Shown here: piece after piece, positions 16,018-23,809 of the stretch
How positions within the stretch are numbered: position 1 is the first letter of the stretch
Layout of the letters: the number at the start of each line of letters is the position of its first letter
Assembly (NCBI RefSeq): GCF_003855395.1
Contig: NZ_CP034015.1
Coordinates: forward strand, 310,001 to 374,000
Length of the DNA stretch: 64,000 nt
Origin: Shewanella livingstonensis
GTDB lineage: Bacteria; Pseudomonadota; Gammaproteobacteria; Enterobacterales; Shewanellaceae
Reading direction: 5' to 3'
Program-made: the position numbers and the translations under genes
Notes under the pieces: model-generated
Seen by the model: the letters and a program-made list of their open reading frames with translations, nothing else
Told to the model about the DNA's origin: nothing
Databases searched by the model: none

Positions 16018-16941
16018 ATGACACAGCATGGGCCTGTCCCGACCCACAATATTAAACAGTCAACCACCGACGATATGCAGTCTAGTGACAAGGCCGTTAA
16101 GCGTGAGGCTCGGGAGAATGAGCCAACGCAAACAGAGATAGCGTTAACCGGTTCAGAGCGTCAAGCTGTGGTTGAGCATGGCAGCCTTTCATCGCTTACG
16201 GTCTATTCAATTATTCTGCGTGAAGGTCAGGAAGAATTAGAGCGCCCATTGATGTCGTTGTGGTGGTCCGGAATAGCAGCAGGCATCGGTATTTCATCAT
16301 CTGTATTGGCCGAAGGTATTATTCGCAGCAATCTTGGCTCCGATCACCCTTATTTGTCACTTATTGAAAGCCTTGGATACACTTTCGGTTTCGTATTAGT
16401 CATTCTCGCCAGGCTGCAGCTTTTCACTGAAAACACTATAACGGTAGTGCTGCCACTGCTCGCCAGCACCACAACAAATCGTCTTGTTTGCACCGCACGT
16501 TTATGGGCTGTGGTGTTGGGCGCTAATTTTGTTGGTACGTTCTTTACTGCGGCTATTTTTGTTCACGGTGGTGTACTGACAGAAGATATCCTTACCGCAA
16601 TATTACAAATATCACGGCATGTCGCAGAGTTGACGCCATCAGAAACATTAATGCGTGGCATTCCAGCTGGCTTTTTTATTGCCGTACTTGTGTGGATGTT
16701 ACCCTCGGCAAAAGGGTCTGAAGTGCTGGTTATTATAATGTTTACATGGTTAATTGCAGCCGGAGAGTTTACTCATGTTATTGCCGGTTCTACTGAGATA
16801 TTTAGCCTAGTGCTAAATGAGGAAATGAATTTTTTTACTGCGTTGTTGCATCATATTACTCCCATGCTAATGGGTAATATTATTGGCGGAACAGGACTGT
16901 TTGCGATGTTGGCTTATGGTCAAGTTAAGGAAGAGATGTAA
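16018..16941 (+). CDS. Formate/nitrite transporter (FNT) family channel, YfdC-like
   Basis: A 307-residue inner-membrane protein. Residues 1-80 are hydrophilic, longer than in FocA. Six hydrophobic helices follow, with FNT features: LWWSGIAAGIGISSS, TFGFVLVILARLQLFTENT, VVLGANFVGTFF, RGIPAGFFIAVLVWML, GEFTHVIAGSTE and the final GNIIGGTGLF. FNT proteins pass formate, nitrite, hydrosulfide or acetate. The long cytoplasmic N-terminus and the LFTENT motif fit the YfdC subgroup, whose substrate is not settled. Proximity to the formate dehydrogenase operon is suggestive only; 4 kb of unrelated genes lie between. Confidence 0.88.
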   Translation: MTQHGPVPTHNIKQSTTDDMQSSDKAVKREARENEPTQTEIALTGSERQAVVEHGSLSSLTVYSIILREGQEELERPLMSLWWSGIAAGIGISSSVLAEGIIRSNLGSDHPYLSLIESLGYTFGFVLVILARLQLFTENTITVVLPLLASTTTNRLVCTARLWAVVLGANFVGTFFTAAIFVHGGVLTEDILTAILQISRHVAELTPSETLMRGIPAGFFIAVLVWMLPSAKGSEVLVIIMFTWLIAAGEFTHVIAGSTEIFSLVLNEEMNFFTALLHHITPMLMGNIIGGTGLFAMLAYGQVKEEM

Positions 16942-17254
16942 GTTGTGTGCTAAGTTAAATCCAGCGATTTGTGGATACCTTCGCGGATATGGTGAACTTT
17001 TTAGCTATTAAACTTAATATTTGCATCAACGACATAGATAATTCAAGCACAGGGAAGTCTGCTATATAAATAGCGGATGTAATTGCATGACCCATTTAAT
17101 AAGCCGTTATTTCGCGTAGTTTGTGGTGTATCTGGGTATAAAAAATTATGTGGTTAGGTTATATCGTTATGCAGTAAAGCTAACCTTTACCATTATCTGG
17201 ATACGGTATTAACATTAAATAAATGAGGTTTACTTGAAAAATGAGAGAGTTAAA
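16942..17254. other. Intergenic region, no recognised feature
   Basis: About 310 AT-rich bases between the FNT gene and the binding-protein gene. A weak short hairpin (gctat-ataa-atagc near 17060-17080) is the only structure seen. No small gene is supported. Confidence 0.4.
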
Positions 17255-18184
17255 ATGGATTTTAATTTATTACGTTTTTGTGTGTATTCACTTGTTTTGA
17301 ATTTATGTGGCTTGGCTTTTGTCCCACGTGTTTATGCGGTGGATAAATTTGTTATCAATCACTCCGTCTCAGAAAGTGATCAACGCTATCAATACACTTA
17401 TGAACTGTTAGATTTAATTATTAACGAGACTAATGCCGATTTTGGTGATGCTTCTATTGAAGTGACTAATTTGGTGATGAGTCGAAATCGAATATTTAGA
17501 TCATTGCAGGATGGCCAAACCATTAATGTCATGGCTGAAGCATCAAATGAACAATGGAATACTAAACTCATTCCCATCCCCATCCCTATCCGTAAAGGCA
17601 TTCAAGGGCTGAGAGTTTTTATTATTAAAAATGAAAATAAAGACTTATTAGCCAATATTAGTTCGTTAGAGCAATTGATGATGCTGCAAACCGGTTCAGG
17701 CAGTCAGTGGTCGACGAGAGTCGCCATGAAACAAGCTGGATTCAATGTGGTGGAGAGTGCTCAGTATGATAGTTTATTTAATATGCTTTCAAAAAGACGT
17801 TTTGTCACATTTGGCCGTGGTGTAAATGAGGCTTATCAAGAGGTTGAGTTATTTCAAAAGCTTTATCCTGAATTAATCGTTGATGAACATATTGTGCTCA
17901 ATATCCCACTTGCCACATATTATTATGTCTCTCCTAAAAAACCGAGGTTAGCAAAGAGAATTAAGATTGGTTTATTGAGAATGATTGAGAATGGTAAGTT
18001 TGATCAACTTTTTTATCGATGGCATTGCGAGTGTTTAATACGCAGTCTGCTAAACAAACGTCAATTATTTAAAATCACTAATCCTCTGGTGGTCGAATCA
18101 CAAATGACTTCGATTATGGGTGAAGATTTTTTGTTTAATCCAAGCTTAGATATTTCATCAATATGCGAAAAGTATCTTGAATAA
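17255..18184 (+). CDS. Periplasmic solute-binding-protein-like (SBP_bac_3 type)
   Basis: A 309-residue exported protein with a signal peptide ending FVPRVYAVD. The mature part resembles family 3 amino-acid-type binding proteins: RYQYTYELLDLIINE, SLEQLMMLQTGSGSQWSTRVAMKQAGFNVV (in two parts), FNMLSKRRFVTFGRGVNEA, and LRMIENGKFDQLFYRWH. No permease or ATPase gene is adjacent, so it is more likely an orphan sensor-type or scavenging protein than part of a complete transporter. An alternative TTG start at 17234 has GAGG upstream and would add seven residues. The ligand is unknown. Confidence 0.75.
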   Translation: MDFNLLRFCVYSLVLNLCGLAFVPRVYAVDKFVINHSVSESDQRYQYTYELLDLIINETNADFGDASIEVTNLVMSRNRIFRSLQDGQTINVMAEASNEQWNTKLIPIPIPIRKGIQGLRVFIIKNENKDLLANISSLEQLMMLQTGSGSQWSTRVAMKQAGFNVVESAQYDSLFNMLSKRRFVTFGRGVNEAYQEVELFQKLYPELIVDEHIVLNIPLATYYYVSPKKPRLAKRIKIGLLRMIENGKFDQLFYRWHCECLIRSLLNKRQLFKITNPLVVESQMTSIMGEDFLFNPSLDISSICEKYLE

Positions 18185-18362
18185 TAGATTTACTATATAG
18201 GCACTTGAAAAGTATCATAAAAATATTCTTTACGAACAAGGTTAGCCCGTATGCACACAGTTGCTGACGATCGCTGCGTTAGTAGCAATAGTCTCGAGGT
18301 CATATGGATATCTCATCCGTCACATCTGCTATAGTGGGTTGATATAATTAATGATATTTTTT

Positions 18363-18386
18363 CATGGTTTCATGGTTTCATGGTTT
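18363..18386 (+). repeat. Three tandem copies of catggttt
   Basis: An 8-bp unit repeated three times, followed by a partial fourth. It lies in the AT-rich region about 55 bases before the start of the hydrolase gene, where a promoter could be. Confidence 0.75.
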
Positions 18387-18441
18387 CATAGCGTTAAAAG
18401 TTGAATATCAGTTAACATAATAATTTATAAGTGAGATTGAT

Positions 18442-19437
18442 ATGAAGAAATATTATTTTCTATTATTTGCCATATTGGCGTTGCTATCACAAGCATTGGC
18501 AGCAAGTCCTGTTAAGTACAATAAAGAGTTAGATGGGTTTGATTATCCCTTTGACGTTAAAACATTTAATCTTAACTCCCAAGATAAAGTTTTAAAGATG
18601 CGCTATATGGATATAGGCGATAAAAATGCAAAAAAAGTCATTGTCTTATTGCATGGTAAAAACTTTTCAGGCTACTACTGGGAAAGAATTGCCAACGATC
18701 TGTTAAAAAGAAACTACCGCGTTATTATTCCGGATCAAATTGGTTTTGGTAAATCTTCAAAACCCGATTTCTACCAGTATAGTTTTGGCCAGCTAGCATT
18801 AAATACCAAGTTATTAATGGATAGTTTACATGTGCAAAAATTCGATCTTGTCGGTCACTCAATGGGTGGGATGTTAGCGACGACATTTGCTGTTAACTAT
18901 GCTGGCTCGGTTAATAAACTCATTCTGATTAATCCTATTGGTTTAGAAGATTACAGTAAGTATGTCGAGTTTAAAGACGTTAACTTCTTTTATAAAAATG
19001 AGCTTGATAAAACGCTTGATAAAGCGAGAAACTATCAGAAGAAAAATTATTATGATGGTAAATGGTCAAGCGAGTACGAGACGTTATTAGTACCAGTCAA
19101 AGGCATGCTTGCAGGAGATGATTGGCAAGTTATTGCTTGGAATAATGCATTAACTTATGGACCTATTTTTTCAGAAAATATTGTCGATAGATTGTCACAA
19201 ATCACCAACCAAACTGTATTAATTATTGGTACCAGAGATCAAACTGGCCCCGGAAAAGGGTGGTTGAAACAGGGTGTAACTAGGCAATTAGGCGAGTATA
19301 AAAAACTCGGTATCAATGCGCAAAGTTTGATTAAAAATTCTGTATTGATTGAGTTAGAAGGATTAGGGCACATGCCACAGTTCGAAAACTATACTCTTTT
19401 TATCAAGGCGTTTCACCAGGCGATTGATCAACCATAA
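18442..19437 (+). CDS. Exported alpha/beta hydrolase
   Basis: A 331-residue protein with a signal peptide (FAILALLSQALAAS, cut at about 21). The alpha/beta hydrolase core shows the oxyanion-loop motif LLHGKNFSGYYW, the nucleophile elbow GHSMGGMLA with Ser at about 141, an aspartate in the IIGTRDQTGPG strand, and His in LEGLGHMPQFE near 313. All three catalytic residues are present, so it should be an active esterase-, lipase- or epoxide-hydrolase-like enzyme in the periplasm. The substrate is unknown. It appears to be a single-gene unit. Confidence 0.87.
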   Translation: MKKYYFLLFAILALLSQALAASPVKYNKELDGFDYPFDVKTFNLNSQDKVLKMRYMDIGDKNAKKVIVLLHGKNFSGYYWERIANDLLKRNYRVIIPDQIGFGKSSKPDFYQYSFGQLALNTKLLMDSLHVQKFDLVGHSMGGMLATTFAVNYAGSVNKLILINPIGLEDYSKYVEFKDVNFFYKNELDKTLDKARNYQKKNYYDGKWSSEYETLLVPVKGMLAGDDWQVIAWNNALTYGPIFSENIVDRLSQITNQTVLIIGTRDQTGPGKGWLKQGVTRQLGEYKKLGINAQSLIKNSVLIELEGLGHMPQFENYTLFIKAFHQAIDQP

Positions 19438-19563
19438 ATAAAAAATTGGCTTAAATTACCACAATACTGTAGGTATTCGCTGCATTCATATTGTCTCAAA
19501 TAGCGTCATGGCTTCGTTCTGTTATGACAGGGTACAGCAGCGTATTTTTTAAAGGATTAAATT

Positions 19564-20280
19564 ATGTCTTTGCTGTTAATTGTTATAGCTACCACACTGT
19601 TTGCTGGTTTAGCTATGCCGCTAGGAGCCTTAATTGCCCATTTTGAAAAAGTGAGCAGTGAGTGGCTTGAACAGGAGTTTAGGCATAGTGTAATGGCCTT
19701 TGGCGGTGGGGCCCTATTGTCTGCCGTTGCTTTAGTCTTGGTTCCTGAAGGGATAGTACATCTTAAGCCACTAGCTGCTTGTTTGTGGCTTATGGTCGGT
19801 GGGCTTAGCTTTATGGCCCTTGATATTTATCTTAACAAAATAGCCACCCCCGCTAGTCAACTGGCAGCAATGCTGTCTGATTTTATTCCTGAATCCATTG
19901 CTCTTGGTGCAGCATTTGCGACGGGAAACAGTAATGCATTTTTACTTGCAGCGTTAATCGCATTACAAAACGTGCCAGAAGGATTTAGTGCCTATCGTGA
20001 ACTAAATGCCTCTTCTGCTTATCAGCCCCAAAAAATTATCCTTATGTTTTGTTTAATGGCAATGCTGGGTCCTATTGCGGCAATGTCTGGCTATTTGTGG
20101 TTATCAGAGTCACCTAAAGTGATTGCAGCGGTTATGCTTTTTGCCTCTGGTGGTATTCTTTATTCAATATTCCAAGATTTGGCTCCCCAGGTAAAACTAG
20201 AAAAACGTTGGGCTCCGCCAATGGGGGCTGTATTTGGATTTGGTCTTGGTATGCTGGGGTTAATGTTAACCACATCATGA
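19564..20280 (+). CDS. ZIP-like divalent metal transporter, degenerate motif
   Basis: A 238-residue protein with about seven or eight transmembrane helices. It resembles ZIP permeases: AFGGGALLSAVALVLVPEG, SDFIPESIALGAAFA, and LIALQNVPEGFSAYREL in the fourth helix. In ZIP proteins the last motif is normally HNxPEG; here the metal-binding His is replaced by Gln, and the second HExxH-like motif in helix five is absent (AMLGPIAAMSGY). Metal specificity is probably altered or lost. Confidence 0.75.
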   Translation: MSLLLIVIATTLFAGLAMPLGALIAHFEKVSSEWLEQEFRHSVMAFGGGALLSAVALVLVPEGIVHLKPLAACLWLMVGGLSFMALDIYLNKIATPASQLAAMLSDFIPESIALGAAFATGNSNAFLLAALIALQNVPEGFSAYRELNASSAYQPQKIILMFCLMAMLGPIAAMSGYLWLSESPKVIAAVMLFASGGILYSIFQDLAPQVKLEKRWAPPMGAVFGFGLGMLGLMLTTS

Positions 20281-20350
20281 CCACAGAGCGACTTCGTAGT
20301 GCTAAATAATTCTGCAAGTATCAATGTCGTTATCAGGGAATAAATAAAAA

Positions 20351-20737
20351 ATGGATTACATCAACTTAGCTTATCTACATTTAGTTACAGTCGTACCAGC
20401 ATTTATCATTGGCACATATCTACTTATTGTTCGAAAAGGTACAGCTAAGCACAAAGTTTTAGGTAAAGTTTATATGGTACTGATGCTGTTTACCGCCATC
20501 GTGTCATTGTTCATGCCTGCCCAGCTTGGAAGTCGTTTTTTGAATCACTTTGGGTATATACACTTACTGAGTTTATTAACACTTTATGCCGTCCCAGCGG
20601 CATATTTCTATATCAAAAAAGGTAATGTTCGAGGGCATAAACGAAGCATGATTATACTGTATTGTGGTGGTCTCATCGTTGCTGGCACTTTTGCTATTAT
20701 GCCGGGTCGATTATTGAATAGTTGGATTTTTGCTTAA
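20351..20737 (+). CDS. DUF2306 family membrane protein
   Basis: A 128-residue membrane protein with four predicted helices. Features of DUF2306 are the early His in YLHLVTVVPAFIIGTYLL, the GTAKHKVLGKVYMVLM loop, FGYIHLLSLLTLY, and GNVRGHKRSMIILYCGGLIVAG. Conserved histidines on both loops might bind haem or metal, but no function is established. It is 70 bases downstream of the ZIP-like gene and may be cotranscribed. Confidence 0.82.
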   Translation: MDYINLAYLHLVTVVPAFIIGTYLLIVRKGTAKHKVLGKVYMVLMLFTAIVSLFMPAQLGSRFLNHFGYIHLLSLLTLYAVPAAYFYIKKGNVRGHKRSMIILYCGGLIVAGTFAIMPGRLLNSWIFA

Positions 20738-20894
20738 TAGGCTGGTTGTCTTTACATACTACCAATTATGTTAGTTATTTTTATCGTTGCCTCAATGGTA
20801 TGACTTCTGTATCTACTAGTAATATTTGCTGCAGTGTTTGACGTGCCTCAGGTAGAATGCCAGCACTCATTTTTAATTTTTTGGCGTATTTTAT

Positions 20895-21764
20895 ATGCAA
20901 ATCAATCGTGTACTTCTGACCGCAGTCGGTAGTGTTTTGCTGGCAATGGTGACCATTCAATCGGGTGCTTCTTTAGCGAAGCAACTTTTCCCCTTGGTTG
21001 GACCTGAAGGTACAACTGCATTACGTTTAGGTTTTGCCGCTGCCGTACTTTGGTTAGTGTTTCGTCCATGGCGGGCATTACCTCAAGGCAGAGATTGGCA
21101 GAGTATTATTATTTATGGTCTGTGTTTAGGCGGGATGAATATCCTGTTTTACTTAGCCATTGAGCGTATTCCATTGGGAATTGCGGTAGCGCTTGAGTTT
21201 ACCGGCCCCTTGGCAGTAGCCTTGTTTGGCTCTAAACGAAAAAGTGACTTATTCTGGGTTGGTTGTGCCATTGCGGGGATTTTACTTCTGCTACCTGACC
21301 TATCTAGTGCACAAGGGCTTGATTTTACAGGTGCATTAATGGCATTAGGTGCAGGGGCATGTTGGGCAGGTTACATTTTGTTTGGTACTCGCACTGGCAA
21401 GCAAGCATCTGGTGGCATTACAGTGGCGCTAGGCATGACGGTTGCCGCAGTGGTACTCGTGCCCGTTGGTGCAGTTAGCCAAGGCTTAGCGTTATTGAGC
21501 TGGGAAGTGCTACCGCTAGGGTTATTAGTGGGGGTACTATCCAGTGCCTTACCTTATTCGTTAGAAATGGTCGCGCTACGCAATATGCCGACACAGGCTT
21601 TTAGCGTACTAATGAGTTTAGAACCTGCGATTGCCGCATTAGCGGGCTTAATTATTTTAAGTGAGCAATTGAATCTGTTGCAATGGGCTGCCATTGGTTT
21701 AGTCATTATTGCATCTGTAGGCAGTAGTTTTACTCCTAAAAAAGCGGTTGAGATGGGCGTGTAG
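20895..21764 (+). CDS. rhtA: EamA/DMT-family exporter, RhtA-like
   Basis: A 289-residue inner-membrane protein with ten hydrophobic helices in two EamA repeats. The sequence fits RhtA (threonine and homoserine exporter): IQSGASLAKQLFPLVGPEGTTALRLGFAA in two parts near the start, FYLAIERIPLGIAVALEFTGPLAVAL, GACWAGYILFGTRTG, LPYSLEMVALRNMPTQAFSVLMSLEPAIAALAG in two parts. The exact substrate is inferred from similarity. It ends 107 bases before the convergent secreted-protein gene. Confidence 0.82.
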   Translation: MQINRVLLTAVGSVLLAMVTIQSGASLAKQLFPLVGPEGTTALRLGFAAAVLWLVFRPWRALPQGRDWQSIIIYGLCLGGMNILFYLAIERIPLGIAVALEFTGPLAVALFGSKRKSDLFWVGCAIAGILLLLPDLSSAQGLDFTGALMALGAGACWAGYILFGTRTGKQASGGITVALGMTVAAVVLVPVGAVSQGLALLSWEVLPLGLLVGVLSSALPYSLEMVALRNMPTQAFSVLMSLEPAIAALAGLIILSEQLNLLQWAAIGLVIIASVGSSFTPKKAVEMGV

Positions 21765-21810
21765 ATTTCTATGCGCAAGAACGTATTTTGTATTTTTGTT
21801 ATTTTTCACC

Positions 21811-21846
21811 AATAAAAAATAGTCAGTGAAGGGACTCACTGACTAT
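21811..21846 (-). terminator. Terminator of the secreted DUF7450-like gene
   Basis: An 11-base perfect stem: atagtcagtga (21819-21829) and tcactgactat (21836-21846). On the minus strand it is followed by TTTTTTATT, so it acts mainly on the gene to its right; it may also weakly stop rhtA transcription. Confidence 0.85.
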
Positions 21847-21870
21847 GTATAACCCTTTATCAATGTAGGT

Positions 21871-22911
21871 TTATAGTTGCTTTAATGGTTTTATTTCTGC
21901 TCTTTTCATTTCTCTTGGGAACGGCTTACCGGGTTTTCCTGGTTTGATTGGCTTTAAGTGTTTTTTACTCGAAGGAACACAGAACAACTCACGTTGATCA
22001 TTGACTATCTGATCAGGTGCAAACTGGTTATTGATTTCTAGATTGTAGTTTCTTACTTTGTTTTGCTTGATTAAGTCATAACAAACCATATGGCGCTTTT
22101 CATTTCGAATTTTATACATCTTGTCGTTGTGGATCTTGCTTGAAGGATTACATAACAAGACTGGCTTACCCAAAACGGCACGCGTTTTACCAAACTGGTC
22201 CTCTATCATGATGGTTTCTTCACGAAGGGCATCTCCTTTCTGTACGCCATAACATTGGAAGTGTTCTCCAGGCATATGGACGGCGACAGGTATCTCTTTA
22301 ACGATGTCACCACAGGCTGCGGTAAATACTGAATAGGTTTTTTTTGCTAGATTACTCGTCGACCAAGCCCAACGGAAATTATTCGCATTAACATTACTGG
22401 CTAGAGGGAAGTTCATGGTTCCCCAGGGTGAGGTGCCTCCCGCGACAGAACCAGGCAACAGGTAAGGCGATTGGCCATTAGCTAAAGAACCTGCAATTAA
22501 TGCATTAATTTGACTGGCATTAGGCCCTCCAGTTTGTGCCCAACCGGACGATGGAGTCGTTGATTGATATGCCTTAAAGTGGCCAGAGCCTGTATAAATA
22601 GTATTATCACCCTTAAAGATGGCTGCCATACCTTGTGACACTGCACCATCCCCCCACGCAATAACACTCACTGAACAGGTCTTTAATGATTGTGGACTAC
22701 TATCAATGTCGAACTTGAGTGATTCAATCTTTTTCCAATTACTGCCATTGGCCCCACGGTAAACCACCGTAGGTGTACTACCATTACCTGGTGAATGTAC
22801 CACAATGAAATCATTGTCTGCGGTAACGTTTGCTGTAATCGAGGTGGCTGCGACCATACCTGATGCGCTCATTAGGCACATACTGATTAATGTTTTTTTG
22901 AGTATACTCAT
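21871..22911 (-). CDS. Secreted protein with C-terminal DUF7450-like repeats
   Basis: A 346-residue exported protein with a signal peptide cut after SGMVAAT at about 23. Residues 24-200 form a beta-rich domain I do not recognise (NVTADNDFIVV, FKGDNTIYTGSGHFKAYQST). The C-terminal part has two similar units, each with a Cys-Tyr start and an LCNP or FCVPS end (HFQCYGVQKGD ... VLLCNPSSKI; HMVCYDLIKQ ... LFCVPSSKKH), matching DUF7450-type domains of unknown role. The last 20 residues are Pro/Lys-rich. AAGGAAA precedes the ATG. It is probably cell-surface or extracellular. Confidence 0.62.
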   Translation of the reverse strand: MSILKKTLISMCLMSASGMVAATSITANVTADNDFIVVHSPGNGSTPTVVYRGANGSNWKKIESLKFDIDSSPQSLKTCSVSVIAWGDGAVSQGMAAIFKGDNTIYTGSGHFKAYQSTTPSSGWAQTGGPNASQINALIAGSLANGQSPYLLPGSVAGGTSPWGTMNFPLASNVNANNFRWAWSTSNLAKKTYSVFTAACGDIVKEIPVAVHMPGEHFQCYGVQKGDALREETIMIEDQFGKTRAVLGKPVLLCNPSSKIHNDKMYKIRNEKRHMVCYDLIKQNKVRNYNLEINNQFAPDQIVNDQRELFCVPSSKKHLKPIKPGKPGKPFPREMKRAEIKPLKQL

Positions 22912-23132
22912 CCTGACTTTCCTTATTCTGGTTTAGTAAAGTGTTGAATCATGCTTAATGACTTAAGCTGATTTAAAACTAACAGTTAAGATAAAAAAGT
23001 CAGCAAAGTTAGAGGGTTAAAAAGGGGGTGTTTTGTGTTTTACCCAAGTTTACCCTAGTATTTAGTGGACTATAAAAATGGAAATGCATAGCGTCTAAGT
23101 GATGCATTCACTCTAAAAAGGATATTTAATAC

Positions 23133-23792
23133 ATGAAATACATATTACCCCTAGTCACTCTGCTTAGTTGTGCTGGTAGCGCATCTGCGCACCAACTTGC
23201 ATTTAATGAACTCACGCCTGTCAGTACAGCGATTAAAACCGAAATCACTTTTGAACTGAGCGAGATGGATATGATTAAACAATATCATTACCGTGCTCAG
23301 TACTTTGATATTGAAAAGTGGATGATGAGTAAACAACTGACATTACATAATGATCATGCAGCTGCAACAAATGGTGCACCACAGTCGATGAATACTCGTC
23401 AGATGCAGCAACCAGAAGTCGAAATAGATGATTTAGGTGGTTTTCATGGTGTGATAGACCCATTCATGAAGCTACAAGACAATAATGTTAATTCACCCGA
23501 TCTCAATAGCGTGACAAATCGAATCAATATCGCAGGACTTGTGGCTGTATCGATGTGTAATGCTTATGCTTCGATTAATATCAAAGATCAAAATAATAAT
23601 CTAATGCCTAAGTTTATTGCACCTAATAGCTTTTTAATGGGGATAAATCCTGCGACAGCACAACAAAGTGATTACCGATTGACTGAAGGATTAACGTTTA
23701 GTTGTGTGTATAAAAATGTACTTAAGCCAAGAGTAAGAGACAGTGTTCGCGAGATAAAACTACAGCAACCATTACTCAAAAAAGGTGGGTAA
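23133..23792 (+). CDS. Exported protein of unknown function
   Basis: A 219-residue protein with a clear signal peptide (SCAGSASAHQ, cut at about 19). The mature part has a Gln/Asn/Met-rich middle (about 65-95) and two cysteines, in VAVSMCNAYASI and LTFSCVYKNV, that could form a disulfide. I do not recognise the family. AAAAAGGA lies 10 bases upstream of the ATG. It is convergent with the TPR protein gene, with a 17-base gap. It could be a small secreted or periplasmic accessory protein. Confidence 0.7.
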   Translation: MKYILPLVTLLSCAGSASAHQLAFNELTPVSTAIKTEITFELSEMDMIKQYHYRAQYFDIEKWMMSKQLTLHNDHAAATNGAPQSMNTRQMQQPEVEIDDLGGFHGVIDPFMKLQDNNVNSPDLNSVTNRINIAGLVAVSMCNAYASINIKDQNNNLMPKFIAPNSFLMGINPATAQQSDYRLTEGLTFSCVYKNVLKPRVRDSVREIKLQQPLLKKGG

Positions 23793-23809
23793 GCCGCAAA
23801 AGTAATCAA

